Assembly: GCF_963662255.1 (NCBI RefSeq)
Contig: NC_085059.1
Location: forward strand, 8,031,234 to 8,095,233
Direction: 5' to 3'
DNA from: Cinclus cinclus
Taxonomy: Eukaryota > Chordata > Aves > Passeriformes > Cinclidae
DNA: 64,000 nucleotides
The first letter of the stretch is position 1; every line of letters begins with the position of its first letter. The notes below the pieces were generated by a model. That model searched no databases. It was not told the origin of the DNA and saw only the letters and a list, made by a program, of their open reading frames with translations. The position numbers were made by a program, and so were the translations under genes. Positions 47,971 to 61,720 of the stretch are shown piece after piece.

Positions 47971-50900
47971 ACGACACCCAGATTCTCCATGGGGGACCCT
48001 CCTTGCCTTTCACCAAATCGGGTGCAACATTTGCTTTTTCCTTCACTGAAGAACTTTCCACATTCACCGCAACTTTTTGAGGACAGTGAACAGCAGCCTG
48101 GCGATGGCACAGCCTCCATACCATGAGTGCACCCCACCCATTCCCAAGGGGCTGCTCTACAGCACAAGATGTGTTGTGTCATTTACAGAGGAATTTGAAA
48201 GGCTGTGGCAGACACGGAACTGTGTAAACATAACGCCTAATCCCACGCGGGCTCACAAACACAATGAGAGGCTCTCAGAAATGATTGCTGAGAAGAGGAC
48301 ACGAGAAGTCACCAGAGACAGCCTAGAAGAGAGCATTTTGCCTTCTCTGTTGTTTGGACAATATCAACTCTCCCATCTACAAGCAGAATCATAACTCAGG
48401 GATATGACAATATGTGGCCTCTAAAGGTGAGAGAGATGAAAACAAATAGTCTTGGCCAGTATCTTGGAGGGTAGGAAGGAAGGTGAAGTGTGAAGTGCAA
48501 TTCAGGTTCTTCCAACTGAAACTACAAAGGCCTGCAGTTATTTACTCTGTACAAATACCTATATACGCCCATCCATACCATTACATATATAGTAATTGTG
48601 GATGCTATGTATATTCTATAAACTCAGGATTATTTACAACATCTTTCACAGAAATAGGATGAAACAAATTGCACTTCATTCCTCTTGTGCTTTGCTTATC
48701 AGCCTGGTGATTTGCCCACAGTGAGAACCACTCCTGCATGGCAGACATCCCACAGGGGCCCCAGGGGAGAAGAGAGCCTGGAGAAGTTCATAATTCTCCT
48801 TTTATTGAACATGCTCTTTTATTCTGAAGAGGGCCAGCAACATTTTTGAGCTGCTGCTATGCTCCTGCCATGGCTTAATATGCAGCTGTTTTCAGCTCTG
48901 ATGGAACATTTTAACAGCGACAGCCTAAAGGGCCAGAAGAATCATGTGCTTGGTTGCATAAGCTGCCCCTAAAGAAAGGACAGATTTTGATAACCTCCTC
49001 CACATCATGAAAACTGGAAAGGGTGTAAAGAGGTGACTGAACTACCTTGACAAATTTTCCCAGAGGAAATGACCCATGTGTTATTGTGAAAACAAAACTG
49101 CAACTGCCCACTGCTGCTGTTTGCTTTCTCAGCCTAAAATGGGAATCTGACCTATATGAGGAGGACTGTTTAACAAAGAAAATGCAGAAATATTCTAGTT
49201 TCAAAAATATCCTATTTGCAGAAACAAAAAATGAAAACAAAAAGGAAGGAAAGCAACAATAAGAATATGCAGTTATAGAAGTACATTGAAATTTCTGTTT
49301 TATCTGCTCTCATCTGAAAAAAACCGAAACAAAACAAAGATTATGCATTCCCAGCCATGATTTTTTCATGTTTCCCAATAGAAAGGATTATATAATTGTG
49401 TACATGTAATTATCAATGACACCACTATGCTATGGAACCACTGACATTTTAAATTTAATTACAGATGGCAGCTTATGAAATAATTATAAAGAAAAGATTG
49501 GACAGCAACCACAGTGATTTCATGCTTCCTCTTCACGTGTGTTTAGAACAATATTGTTGAGTCCCTCAACTTTAAAAAATAATGTTAATTATCAACCAGA
49601 TCACACGGCTGGCGACTGGGAGGTTGACTCAGTGCTGTAGGAAATGATAGCGTGTCACATTTGGCACTCCAAGCCCAGGTCCCTGCAGAAGGTGTCCCCA
49701 CAGCCTGCAAGGCTGGCTGGTGGCCATGCAGTGACCACTGCCAAAGGAATTACTGAATAGCACATCAGCTTCACAGGCTGCTCAGCAGGGCCATACACAC
49801 ATCGAACAATGGCTTTGCGGAGCACAGAGTATTCCTTCGGGCCTACAGATCTGAATTGAAAAAGTGAAATAGTTGAAAAGAGTGAGTATGAGGATCTTAT
49901 ACCTGCCTGATTTCATTCTATGACATTCATTTCCAGCCCCTGTGAAATTCCCTCCCCTCCATGAATCCACTAATTAAATTGCCAGTGGCTTTGATACTGA
50001 TGCTACCTCACTCCAGGGAGAATTTTGTCTGGGTCTCCAGAGATTATTTTAATGTGTTCCATGTTAAATTGGTAGGCACTTTTTAACCTGTTCCTTCCTG
50101 ATTCCATCTCACCTCCGTTATTACTAATAGCACATTAAGCCTTTAACTACTATCATTTTAGTGAAGGGCTAACGCAAAATAGCTATTAAGCTTTTCAGCT
50201 CTCTACCTGCCTTTTTTCTTCTACTTACATTTCTCTTAAGCAGAAAGCTGACAATTCCTTTGGTTATTCCCTGGCGTCTTATGCATTTTAAAAGCATGTC
50301 CTTCCTGCCTTTTACATGGTTTACTAATGGTACCTCATTTAGAGCCTCACCTTTCCAACTCTTCCCTCAGATTCATCCCCTACACCCAGTCCTCTCTCCT
50401 GTAATTTTACTCTCTTTTAATGCAGCTATAACTTTATTATTCCAAAGATGCCCAAAAATTTTCTTGGGGCTTCTTATTTGGGGCTTGCGTGGTGGGATTT
50501 TTTGTTTCTGTAGTTTTTTCTGTGGTTCTTTTGGTGGAGAGAAGAATAAGGAAGGCTGTTTAGGAGGACTTGAGTACACCGATGTGTACTCAGTGTACAG
50601 TACACTGATTCTGTACTGTACCCTAAATACGACTTCTTTCCTTTTCTTCCCTGAAGCTATTGAAGCTCTGTGGTGAAAAGCATTAATTACAGATGTATCC
50701 TTCTTTTGTCACTCTCATAAATTGCTTATGATTTTACAAACTATGAGTGCTTGCTTTTCAATTGCCAGTCACTGCTGTTATATGTTTGGGTTTTTTTGTG
50801 CATGTGATTAAATAATAAATAGCCCAAGGTCAAGGCTACTGTATACTTTCAGATTAGTAACTATGCTAAAAATTTAGGGTGTTTTTAGGATCAGGACACC

Positions 50901-51110
50901 TTTTTCATCAAACACGAGAAGTATTTGGGAACATATGTACATTAAAAAACACATGACAATATTGCAATTTGTATCTCAAACAGAATTCGTGAATTAATCA
51001 CTAGTTTTTTATTATGTACTCAGCTCTTCAGTGGATGTTGCACCTTAATAATGATCTTGCCTGTAGAAATGGGCAACAGAGGCTGATTAACAAGCCTCTG
51101 CATCATATTA
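47971..51110. other. unique DNA with two candidate conserved blocks
   Basis: No recognised gene. The blocks at about 48180-48330 (GTAAACATAACGCC, TAATCCCACGCGGG) and 49560-49660 (AATGTTAATTATCAACC, ACACGGCTGGCGACTGGG, GATAGCGTGTCAC) retain several CpGs beside FOX- or homeodomain-type motifs. They may be conserved elements. The frame at 48077-48394 is open but unrecognised. Confidence 0.45.
50571..50607. promoter_or_regulatory. two abutting GTAC-centred palindromes
   Basis: TGAGTACAC (50571-50579) pairs perfectly with GTGTACTCA (50584-50592) across a 4-base spacer. It overlaps a second palindrome, CAGTGTAC (50591-50598) with GTACACTG (50600-50607), across a single base. A further GTACTGTAC-like half lies just downstream. 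This is a dense cluster of self-complementary GTAC words without simple-repeat character. Its function is unknown. Confidence 0.5.
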
Positions 51111-51255
51111 TCATACAGAATAATTCAGACTACAAAGAACCTCTGGAAATCATCTGGTTGAGACCTTCAGTGAAAGCAGGGCCAGCCTCAAGGGTAAATT
51201 CAAGTTCAACACAAGGTAACCTGATCCTTCAGGACATCAAGGTCACCTGTGAATG
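51111..51255 (-). mobile_element. CR1 LINE 3'-end fragment
   Basis: TCATACAGAATAATTCAG, then AGAACCTCTGGAAATCATCT, GGTTGAGACC and AGCAGGGCCAGCCTCAAG reproduce the reversed CR1 3' region (cagaat, then ggacctctggaggtcatctgg, then agcagggtcag). The element is thus on the minus strand with its 3' end near 51111. It is diverged and truncated. Confidence 0.75.
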
Positions 51256-54200
51256 AATCACCAATATAAAGCCTGCTCTGCTACTGAAAAATAGAGCTGA
51301 AGAAAGGACTAACTGGTGCTGTCTAATATAGCACTGACCTGCTCCCACTCTTCCAACTCTTTGATAAACTGGACTGGCATTAATGTGTACACAGAGACTT
51401 TGGGGTTTCTCTCCAGAACAATCTATCAGGACTTCAGAAGGACAATTTTTGAACAGTTTTTCCATGTGCCTGCTATTTGTCAGGCTTTCTGCCACAGCTG
51501 TAAGTCACATTCACTCCTCCAACTATAAACATTTTTGCTTCTTCTTAAGGAAAAGCATGCAGTAGTTTTTAATTATTTATCCACAAATGTAATTTCTATA
51601 TTTTGCACCACTTTGAGTTTTAACAAAATTGCACATAGTTCTTTTTCTAATCTGTCTGAGAAAACAGTATTTCAAAAAAGCACAATTCTATTTTTATTTA
51701 ACTATATTTGTATTACATTCTATCTTTTCCAGCATAGTAGACCACACTTTTTCAAGTACCCAACTCTACTCTTATCCATCAGAATGCCTGATGTATATTG
51801 AGAATAAAACTCTTTGCTCAAAGAATATAAAATATATATTTTTTATATATATGTAAAATCTCGAGACCTACAGGAAACAGAAAGGATGAAGAAAAAATCA
51901 TATAGTAAAGAGGCCTCCAGAATAAAGAAACACCACTGTTATAACAGGTAATGTTTTAGTTAGTTTAAACACATGATTATAATTTGAACAATATGTAGAT
52001 TAATATTAAAAATACAGCATATATATTTTAGGCTGATAAAACACAAAATGAATCACATACAATACTGCAGTTTAAGAAAATTATTTTCCCCTGCATTACA
52101 CTGATATAAATGAAGAGCAATGGAGATATGGTACATGAGAAACGAATCAAGTCAAACACTTCTTTAATCTAGTCAGCATTTCTTTCCCCATTACCAGACT
52201 TACCCTGCATTATCCCCAAACAGAAGGGGCAAAGCAGAAAATTATTACCTGTTGGTGATAATGGTGACTAAAAGCAGCCCCATCATACCAATTATTTTAA
52301 ATGTTTTAATGTACTCCTTCATAAGTCACTACATATAATTAACAGATGGAGAGAAAAACAAGTACAGGCAAAACGCTCAGAAGAAATACCTACACAGAGT
52401 CACTGCTGAAGTTGTTTGACCCAGTGTAACATTTCTTGTTAAAAGAACAAAGTTATCCCAGAAAGACTTGGTAAAGAATCTTCCATAAATCCAGACAAAG
52501 GATCATACAAGAATATAAAAAAAAAAAAAGAGGAAAACAATAGAGAAGCAGAGGTATGTAGAATACAGCAAAGATGGATCCAAGTGATGCCTTTTGACTA
52601 AATCATGTTCTCATTCCCTGTTCTGGGAGCTTTGCTGGGTCCTGGCTTAGTCACAGGCTCCTTAGCTGAGCTCTAGCAAAGTACAGCTACAATTGTCCAT
52701 TAACCAGTCAGCAGATAAAAACTCACACATTTTTTGCAATAAGAAGAATGCAAGATTTGTCTTTTTTTCTGCTTTCATGTCTGCAACATGCAAAACTAGC
52801 ATAAAAGATACTGATTTTGCTTACAGGGCTGTTAAAGAACTGGAAACTTTGGGTTTAAAACAAGGAGACAAATCATGCAATCTTCCCACAGACCACTGAC
52901 GACAGCTGTGCTGCTGTGTTGTGTCAGCCCAGCTCCTTTGCTGTACAGACCCAGTTACTGTTATGGCTCACCAGAAAGATCAGATTTTTCTTGCCTCAGT
53001 TTTTATTTTAACCAAAATAACTGTTCTGGGAAGTTGCTACATAAATTCAGAGAATAGCAACAACACTGAACTAATGTCCTCAGAGTATTAGAGGCATTTG
53101 TCATTGCCCCTTGTGTAGGTGTTGCAAAAAGTGTCCATGCTAACACTGCCATAATTAAAAAACATGGCCTCATCTCCTTTGTTTTGCTGCAGAAAAACTC
53201 ACCTGCTACTCATGCCATCCAGTTAAAACCTGCTAACATATCCTCCACTTTTTTCCTTCTAAACTGTCATTTTACTGCTGCTGATAAGAGTACAATTTGC
53301 CCTCTGCCTTTTTTTTTCAATATTTCACAGAAGGAAATAGAAAACAATAAAATATTAAACCTCTAGACATTTGTTTTTCTAAAGCTTTAATAAATTGATT
53401 TAATAATATTACAGAAATATGTCTTGTAGTTTAAAAAGTTAAAAATTATTCTATTGCTTTCTACAGATGCTGCAAACATTTCTAGAAAACTATCAAATGC
53501 ATTTTGTCATGTTCTATTTGATTAAGAATTGTTAATTTCCATCGGATTGGAAGAAGCAGTTTATCTGCTTGTGTAGCATCCCTTAATCAGGCCCTTCCAG
53601 TGGCACCTTGACTTACTCCCCTGCTGCTAAGGAAGCAGCAGCAGCACAAATTCAGCTCCTGGGCTGCTTCCAAACCCCAGACCTTGTGCTCAGGGTTGTG
53701 GTACTTGTCTGAACCAAGAACTGGGACAGAGCAGTTTGAAGCACCTCGCTGCTGACAACTGTACCTACTGAGCACACGTGCAAAAAGTCTTTTTTGTCTC
53801 CTTGGATTGGTTTGAACTCTGCTCTCAGTAGTGACAGAAGATGAATTAATCTCTCTCTCTCTCTCTGTCTTCTGTTTGACTTTGTTCCAGTTTCACTGGC
53901 CCATCCCTACACAGGCAGCTTTAATAGAAACCAATTCACTGGGCCTTTTAAAGACATATTCCCATTGTCAGGAAAATGAATCCACGAACACCAGAGGTTT
54001 ATAAGCAAAAAGGAGACAGAGCAGTCCTGTAACTTAATTCAAATAAAGGGAGAGGCGATGGGGCATTTCCCCTGCCTCTCAAAGTTTTGGAGGACGAGTC
54101 CTCCTTTTTATCCTAATTTCCTGGCTGCATTGTCCCTCTCTGTTTCTCCACTGGCTGAGATACTTGAGAGGTACAGACTTCCCAAAGCACGTAATACATC

Positions 54201-55255
54201 TAATGTATTCCCTCACACCTTTTCTTTTTCTTATGTCAATCGGTGGAATTCCCATGGAATTTATGATTCCTCCCATTGTTTCTTTCATCTCTCAGTATCC
54301 AATTTTATTTACCAGCAGATCTATAGTTTGTAAAAACAAATCCCTCTTTCCTTTCAATATTCTCTGTTCGTTTTAGTTACCCCACTTGTGAAAGCGGGTT
54401 ATAAAGAGAAGGAACAGTGAAAATGAAAACCAAAAGGAGATTAATACAGCACCCGCCTCTACAGGAGTAGAGCCTTGAAGATTGCATATCCCCATTCCTT
54501 GATGAAATAAGATGCTTTGACCTAACACACCATATTATTTATAAATTATACTAAATATGCACTATGAGATATTTGAAAAGATGCCATTAAAGGAACTTCA
54601 CACATGGGAAGGGCATATAGGCTTTTTGATCAGAAAGAGAGGACATCGGCATTAAAATAAAAAAAGTCTCAAATCTTAGTTGGAGGTATAAAAAAATTAC
54701 TTTGCTTATTAATAAGAGAAGTTGCATTTTCATAAGGTTTTTCTTCCAGTATCATGATCAGAATTTTAAAGGAGGCCTGCACCCTGTGTTCATATTTCTG
54801 ATTAGGTACCCATACTTTTGACAAAGGCAGTTTTCCTTGTGGTCTCTCCGAACTTTTGAATTTTCCACATTAGAAAGCCCAATATATACACAGTGGAACC
54901 TTGGTATTATCAATTTTACTTCTTAGTGATTTTGAAAACACTTTGCATTATATGATACTTCTCATTCATGGAACTAAAATTATTAAAATTAATAAAGCAA
55001 GAAATGTAACCTTTAAGGGGTTAATGGTGTAACAGCAAAGGGAGAGGGAATTCAGAGGAAATATAATTGAAGCAGTTCTACAAAAATGATACAAATACAA
55101 AGCTTCCAGGAGCTTTGCAATACAGTGGGGGGAGGAAGGAAACAAAGCACTGCCAACAAGTCACAGGTAAACAGCTTGACAGAGAGTGGAAATGTTGCCA
55201 AGAGGAAGTGATAATGGTTTTGTATCCATAATTCATCCATCTCGAGGGATGCAAG
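51256..55255. other. unique AT-rich DNA, no gene seen
   Basis: Four kilobases without a recognised gene. It includes a TA-rich run at 51825-51853, a 13-A run at 52517-52529, and a (CT)n array listed separately. The open frames here are short and unrecognised. Confidence 0.5.
53850..53867. repeat. (CT)n microsatellite
   Basis: About nine CT dinucleotides ending in GTCTTCTG. Confidence 0.85.
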
Positions 55256-55265
55256 ATTACGTAAT
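55256..55265. promoter_or_regulatory. perfect PAR-bZIP/C/EBP-type palindrome
   Basis: ATTACGTAAT is a perfect match to the symmetric RTTACGTAAY site bound by the PAR-bZIP factors (DBP, HLF, TEF), NFIL3 and C/EBP dimers. It keeps its CpG and lies 12 bases from a CTCGAG E-box-like palindrome (55241-55246). Function is inferred only. Confidence 0.3.
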
Positions 55266-58200
55266 GCAGTAGCACTGCTGTATCCTGATTCATCAGTGAG
55301 TCCTACAGAGCATTTACTGCACTCCTAAGTTGGGCAAGTGCCTGAGACACACGCACTTTGTAAATTACTGCCTCCCATGTTCTGACTGTGCTGGATGCTC
55401 TCAGGGTTTGAAGTTCAATCTCATACCAGTGGTAAAACAGGGTGAAAGTCTGAGCAACAGGTCAATCATCATTGCATGGGCCAATCAGAAAGAGCAGGAT
55501 TAATCACACTGGTGTTGAAAGAAGGAAAAATGAAAGAGCAGATACACTTCCCACCTGATCATCAGTTTGCCGTAACACAAAGGGCGATGGAAGCTTGAAG
55601 GAGACACAAATAAAAGTGGTAGCAATAAAAAGTGGCACAGATGAAATATGGACTCAGAATAGGGATGTAAGGACTGGAAGAGTTCAGAAGGAATAACAAT
55701 TAAACAAGGTGAGAGTGTGGGCATAGACATGGCAAGTGAAGAATGGTGAGAAACCAAATAAAGGCCAATAAAGTAACAGTGTTGCACTGTAATGAAAAAA
55801 GAAGAAAGAAAAATCAATTTGGAAAATGACAGATTATTGGAGGGGGATGTAGTACTTCAGAATAGAGAATGAATCCTAAAATTTTAAACAGGAAAGTTCA
55901 ATATAAGTGAGAAAAAAGGAAATTAAGTATGAAGTGGCCAAATGAAATTAGTTATACATAACCCAAATTAAAACACACCTTTGATTTCAAAGCCTTTAGA
56001 AGACTTTTCTTTTCCTATGCATAGTCTTACATTTTCCAGTTAGAGAAGTGCAAATGCAATTCATCATGTCAACCACTGTGCCTTACCTTCCCTTCATCCC
56101 AACCATAAGAAAGCATGTGGGACACCCTGCTACTAACAAGATGTAACTACATGACTTTCATGGCCCCAACAACAACTGTAAAATGTGTGATCTCTGGCTT
56201 TGAGAGCTGGGCTGGGTCCAGGCTGTGATGTCAGGAATGCCTCCTGGAACTGCTGCTCTTCAGACCTTGGGCTGGGGCTCCAGGAAGAAGATATTGGTGT
56301 TGTCCCTGGCTTTCCTGCCTTTCAGGAAAAACTACAATGGGTCAGTGAAGGCAGAGTGGACACGTGCTCTTCCTCTGGCATCATGGCTTGACCTCTCACT
56401 CAATTCCCAGTTCACCCAAACCCACAGATGCTGTTGTGAGGCTCCATGAGGGCACTCAAGGAACCCCAGGACAGGAGGGCTGATGGCCTCAGGAAGCCTT
56501 GGGGCCACCAGGGAGGCCCAGAGGGGCTCAGGACAGCTGGGCTGGGGTACCATGGCACTGGGGAAGGTGCTGAGCTGAAACGCTTCATGCCAATCTCAAT
56601 CTGTCACTGCAGCACCGTACAAAACTGCCAGCAGACAGCACACATTTCACATTCATAGATTTGGAAATTACCAAAATCAAAACAAAGCTAATATTTTGAT
56701 AAGCTAAACAAGTACATGTAGATGCTTGAAAGCCATTACTTTTATTTATTTTATTTTAAACAGTGCTAAGAAAAGTGACTTTCTTCAAGTTTCATGTACT
56801 TTCTAGCAACTAATGCTGCTGAAGGGAGTCTGTGCCACCCACACAAAAAAAGCAATTAGTGGCTCTCTAAAGTCTGGGGTAATAAAAGTTACTTGGATAC
56901 CAGGGGAGAAAAAAAAAAAAGAATCTATTCAGTGTTTTGAAAACAACTAAAACTGGGACTAACTAATTCCAAATATTCTGTTTTCCCCATCCGAGTATGG
57001 TAAGATATGTACTCTATAGTACAGAATTTGGAAACAACTAAGAATATATCAACCAGGTACCTCATGAAATGGAGGATCAGATACCATGTGATGAATACCT
57101 ACAAGAAGCAGGGAAAGAAAATGCATTCCCAAAAACATAAAGAAGATGCTTGCACTGTGTTAACATCTCATGGCCAGTCAAAGGTCTGGGAAGCTCCTTT
57201 GCCCATCAATCTGAGACTGCCTTCAAACTGCTTCCAGCTTTGCTTAATTGCTCTCTTCCTGTAAGTGCTTGACAGTTTGACAGAGACTGCATTGTTGAGT
57301 AATCTGGCCTTTTTGTTTGGTTAGAATGAAGTCTAGGGTGTGGTTAATGAAGGGAAATTGGGAAGCAATACTTTGCCTTGAAATACTGGCACACAATGAC
57401 AAAGAAAGGAATTATTAATTAGTACAAATAACTGATATGAATTCTTAGTGGCAGCACTTTATAGCTCTGTCCATGAAATTGAAATCCTGAAATTTCACCT
57501 CACAGTAAAATAACCTCGTTTGCACAGTGGGCTTGAACCTAGTGAAAAATTAAAAAAAAAAAAAAAAATCTTTTGGTATCATCATTTGTCATGGACAAAA
57601 GGGAAGATATCAAAGACTGAACTGACACCTAAGGACAAAGCACTTGGCTCCCATTCATTCTCTTTTGTTTCACTGTGGGCATCTGGTCGCTGCTCTCTGA
57701 CCCCCTGAAGTGTCTGGTATGATCACAGCACTTCAGGCTTCCCCTTCCCCGTTCCTGTCACTATGTCCTGGCCATGTCCCACCACAGACACACCAGTACA
57801 CCCAGAGTTCCTTGGTGCACTCCTCATCTGACTCATGTCAACATGTGGCCTGAAAAGTCCTCAGAAATATTGTACTTAAAACACGGGAGGCTTAGCAGGT
57901 GTCACCACGAGGAGTGAGACACTGCTAATTGAGCACTTGCCAATAATTTATTGATGTTAATCAAGTCTCCCAGAAGAAGGATGTCAGCAGCAGCACTGAC
58001 ATGCACACAAGAAACAACAAGAGGTAACAGAGCAGCAGGGTTGGGACAAATATTAATGACACTGCTTTTCACTGAACTGCTCTGAACACAAACCATGCAC
58101 AGCATTTGTCCAAATACACAGACACTTTAAATTACAAGAAGGAGAATCAGATTTTTCAAACTGCTTTGATTTGAAGCTTTTGGTTCTACTAAAAGTAAGC

Positions 58201-61191
58201 AAAGCTCAAGGGAAACCCATTCATTACTAAATGTCCGTGTATTGGGGTCAATGATAAGCTCTCATAGGAAATCTAAGGTATTGGTTTCCCTTTAGACAGA
58301 GGGTGTTAACATAAGAATGCTTAAAGAGCTTTTTGATCAAATATATCCCCTCAGATAAGGGAAAGCTACACAGAACCATTATCTTCATTGACATGATAAG
58401 ATAATAGGCAATGGTCAAAAATGAACACTTTTAGAAAGTCCTGTTTTATACAGAAACAGATCATTATGGCAACTTTTGGCTGTTGAACTGCTAGTAATTT
58501 TAAATTAATCTTTGACAACTGTGAGAGTATTTTCCTGTGTGTATTTCCAGCAGGTGATGAAGTAAGGAGCCTGCAATTTAGATACATGATGGCCGGAGGC
58601 ATGAAAACAAAACACTGTGTGCAAGAGACCCTCTAAGAGCACAGCACTGAAGTATTACACTGGATCTTAGAGCTGACACTGTTTTTGGTTTGTACCTGGA
58701 TCTGGGACTATGGTGTGTTAAAATATGCTCTTCTGTCTCAGCAAATGATCTAAATCATCTTTAAGTGAGTTACTGGAAAATTGTTGCTGCCATCCTGGGA
58801 ATTTTGCCCACCTTGGAATGAAGGACAGGGTTTTTTTTAAAGCCACTGTCATCTTGTCTGGTGGGCTCAATTGTTCTTTCTTGGAAATCCTTATGGATTT
58901 GTTTGGCTATTATAACTCTTGACTGTAGCTCTTTCTTTTGGAGCATGACAATTCATTGTTTGCCTAGAAAAACTGGGAAACTACCCAAAACTCCACAGAT
59001 GTCACCATGAATCTATTGCATGAAAAATCCTATGGTTTTATAAAGTCAGGTATCTTCTTTAAGAGTTAATGGAGAGAAATGGATAGAATAATCCAAGTAT
59101 CAGAAGTGTCAAAAAAACCTTTTTAGTGTCTTAACCAATAGTGACCACACTGCTTTTAAGTGGAATGACTCAGTCTTGTCAGCCTCTGCATGTTATTTTG
59201 GGATCACAGCACTGCCCAGAGTCTTTCCAGAAATCACTTGTTGGTTTCCATCAAGGTTGTCTTCACTCAAGTAGCAAATCAAAGTAACTTTGCAATGCAA
59301 TACAAAGGCATTGGTTCTCTCTCAGTGACTGCTGGAGCCTGTGTCCCCACCAGCTGCAGTCCAGAAACCATGTCTGCCTTTGCAGCAAGCCTGTGTTCTA
59401 AGCTGCTGCATTATGTATTCAGTGCAAAACATATTCATGGTTATCCTGACCACACATTTGGATTACAAAGGATGTTCTCTTGCCATGCTTGGATTACTTC
59501 AATTTACCAGCGAATTTACCCAACTCAAGCTTTTCAATATATAACCTGCAAGCACACAGCTTGTAAGAGCAGGCTGCCTGGAGCTGGTCAAGAGGAGCAT
59601 GATTCAACATTTCCAAGTTGCTACTGCACATAATCTCGTACTCTTTTACAACCAGATGCTCAGCACCCTGAAATGCAGATGCCAGGGCAAAGGCACAGTC
59701 GAGGCTCACAGAGGGGCTGGAGCTGGGGCTGAGCAGATGCTCCAGGCTCCTGCTGCAGCCAGGGGATGATGCTGATCCACTTACCATCCTACTTCTGTGA
59801 AAGGCAGCTTTTCTCACACCTGCTAAATGTCCTTAGCAGCCCACTTCATGTTTGGGAAAGCAAGCCATGCTCTGGCACTGCCCTTGGGTGGCTGGAAACC
59901 CCACTTGGCTGCAGCACCTGCCAGGGGCTCCTCAGTGATCCAGGCAGTGAGATGACAGACCTGAGGACTTTTTTACTGGCTCTCCTACTGTGGATAGCCA
60001 GAAAGGAACATATAGTTGTTCCGTGCCTGGTAAATAGTCTGAGATCTTCCAATTTTATCACAAAAAGAAAATCTCTCCACTTGGGTATTGGGGATCATCA
60101 AGAATAAGGTTTTAACCATCAATAGTTATTACAGATTTTATTTTCTTTTCTGAGTATAAATTAATAATACTGGTTATACAACCATGTCATCATTTTAGTA
60201 AAGCATTAGTGCTGTTGCTGTACTGGCTCTTTCATTGCTGCTTCAGATTTAGTTGTAATTCTGAACTAAATTTTAAAAGCCTTCCATCTGCTAAGAAAAC
60301 CTGGCATGGAGGTACATCTCATGACACTCTCGCCCCCTCTCTCTTTCCCAAAACTCTCATCAACTCCAAATTCTCTCAGCCATTCACTCCTTGCATTTAC
60401 TGCCATGCCACAGAAGTGAAGAAGTGTCAGCATACAGGGTTTAGCCATCATTTCCTGAGTCAGTAGCCCTGAAGAACATTTTCTCACATGAAAGCCATGC
60501 TGACTTGTGTCATGAGACTCACCTCACCTCTCCTTTCACCACCACAAGGGCCACATTTAGAAAAGTAAAGCAAGCCAGAGTTGTAAAGATCAGTGTCAAG
60601 CAAAGTGTGTGGCTTATCACATCCACTCATGCCAGCCAGCAAAACCAGCAGCAGCACTGCAGGCTATAATAGATTCATGAGGTTCAGTCTACACAGCAAG
60701 AAGGTGCTGCCTCAGAAAACAACAGTTTTAAGTCACACTCACAAATACACTGTTTTCCAGATACAGGAAAACATGGACTGTAACTGAGCCAGTACTAGGG
60801 AAAGAAAAACATTAAATAAGGCTGTAAGCCTGAAAGAGAATTAGGCAGAACTGTAAAGAGCACTTGGGAATACTTTCTTCCACAAAAAAACCCCAACATG
60901 TTTATGTCATCTAGACACTAAGTAGATTTCTTTGAGGAAAAACTGTTACTTTATCTGAGTAAACATGTCAGTCAAAAACAACAACCAGCAATTTACAAAA
61001 ATGATGCTCCATTATTTAACACTGAAAGGGGAACATTCCAGAGGGAGAGTATATTTATTTACACACTGTATCTAGAACAGCCTTAGGCTGAGATGGAGTA
61101 ACCATAATAAACACTACACGTTCTGCTAATTCAGCAAAGCTCCCCGTGCCTGGGACTGCCTTTTAAAGTGTGTTTGGCTGTAGTTTCACCG
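55266..61191. other. unique DNA, no gene seen
   Basis: Nearly 6 kb without recognised coding sequence. GC-richer patches at 56190-56590 and 59560-60000 hold open frames on both strands, but none has a known domain. The A-runs at 56909-56920 and 57552-57568 (17 A) are simple repeats. Confidence 0.5.
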
Positions 61192-61208
61192 TGTGGCACA
61201 TTGCCACA
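61192..61208. promoter_or_regulatory. NFI-type dyad site
   Basis: TGTGGCACATTGCCACA is a perfect inverted repeat with 7-base arms. It contains TGGC-N5-GCCA, the spacing of a full nuclear factor I dimer site (TTGGC-N5-GCCAA). Binding is inferred. Confidence 0.35.
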
Positions 61209-61369
61209 TCCAGCTCCTCACTCTGTGTATCTTCCAAGATATCTTCTGAAGAGCAAGAGGTTTCCTCAAAGGAAAAGAGAGGAAAAAAAATCCCTTTTTT
61301 AGTGGAATAAGGCAAATCCTTAGAGTAAGCTAGGCTTTAGCTTTACAGATCTTTGAGAACTATTTATTT

Positions 61370-61720
61370 CACTGTGCTCAGCACATCACTTGATTAGGCT
61401 TCAAATCATTAAAAATAGCTGCACACAAAAGGAAATGATGGAATTACACATTGCTCCCCTGTTATTGAGGTTTTGATTACTGCAGGCTAATTTTCTCATT
61501 GTACTTTCGTGGGGTTTCTCCTAACTTAACATTCTTTTAAGGTAGCCTGTGTTGAGGGAATTATCTTGTTTTTCAAAGCAAATTTCAGCTGATTACTAAG
61601 TATTTACATACTGTAATTTGAATGTCTAATTATACAATTAGTGTAAATACATGTAATATGGTTTATTTTTCACAAAAGCTGATAAGGTACATTGCTTTTT
61701 GCATTCCAGTGTTACGAGAT
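61370..61720. other. candidate conserved non-coding element
   Basis: The block contains TTGATTAGGCTTCAAATCATT, an MEF2-like TTAAAAATAGC, GATTACTGCAGGCTAATTT, and an inverted homeodomain pair CTAATT (61626-61631) with AATTAG (61636-61641). There is no simple repeat or coding frame. This texture is typical of AT-rich developmental enhancers, but it is also the easiest kind to produce by chance in AT-rich DNA. Confidence 0.3.

Noticed and set aside
48077..48394. 105-codon open frame as a small gene
   Set aside because: No recognisable domain or promoter, and no polyadenylation or splice context. Open frames of this size are expected by chance in GC-richer patches.
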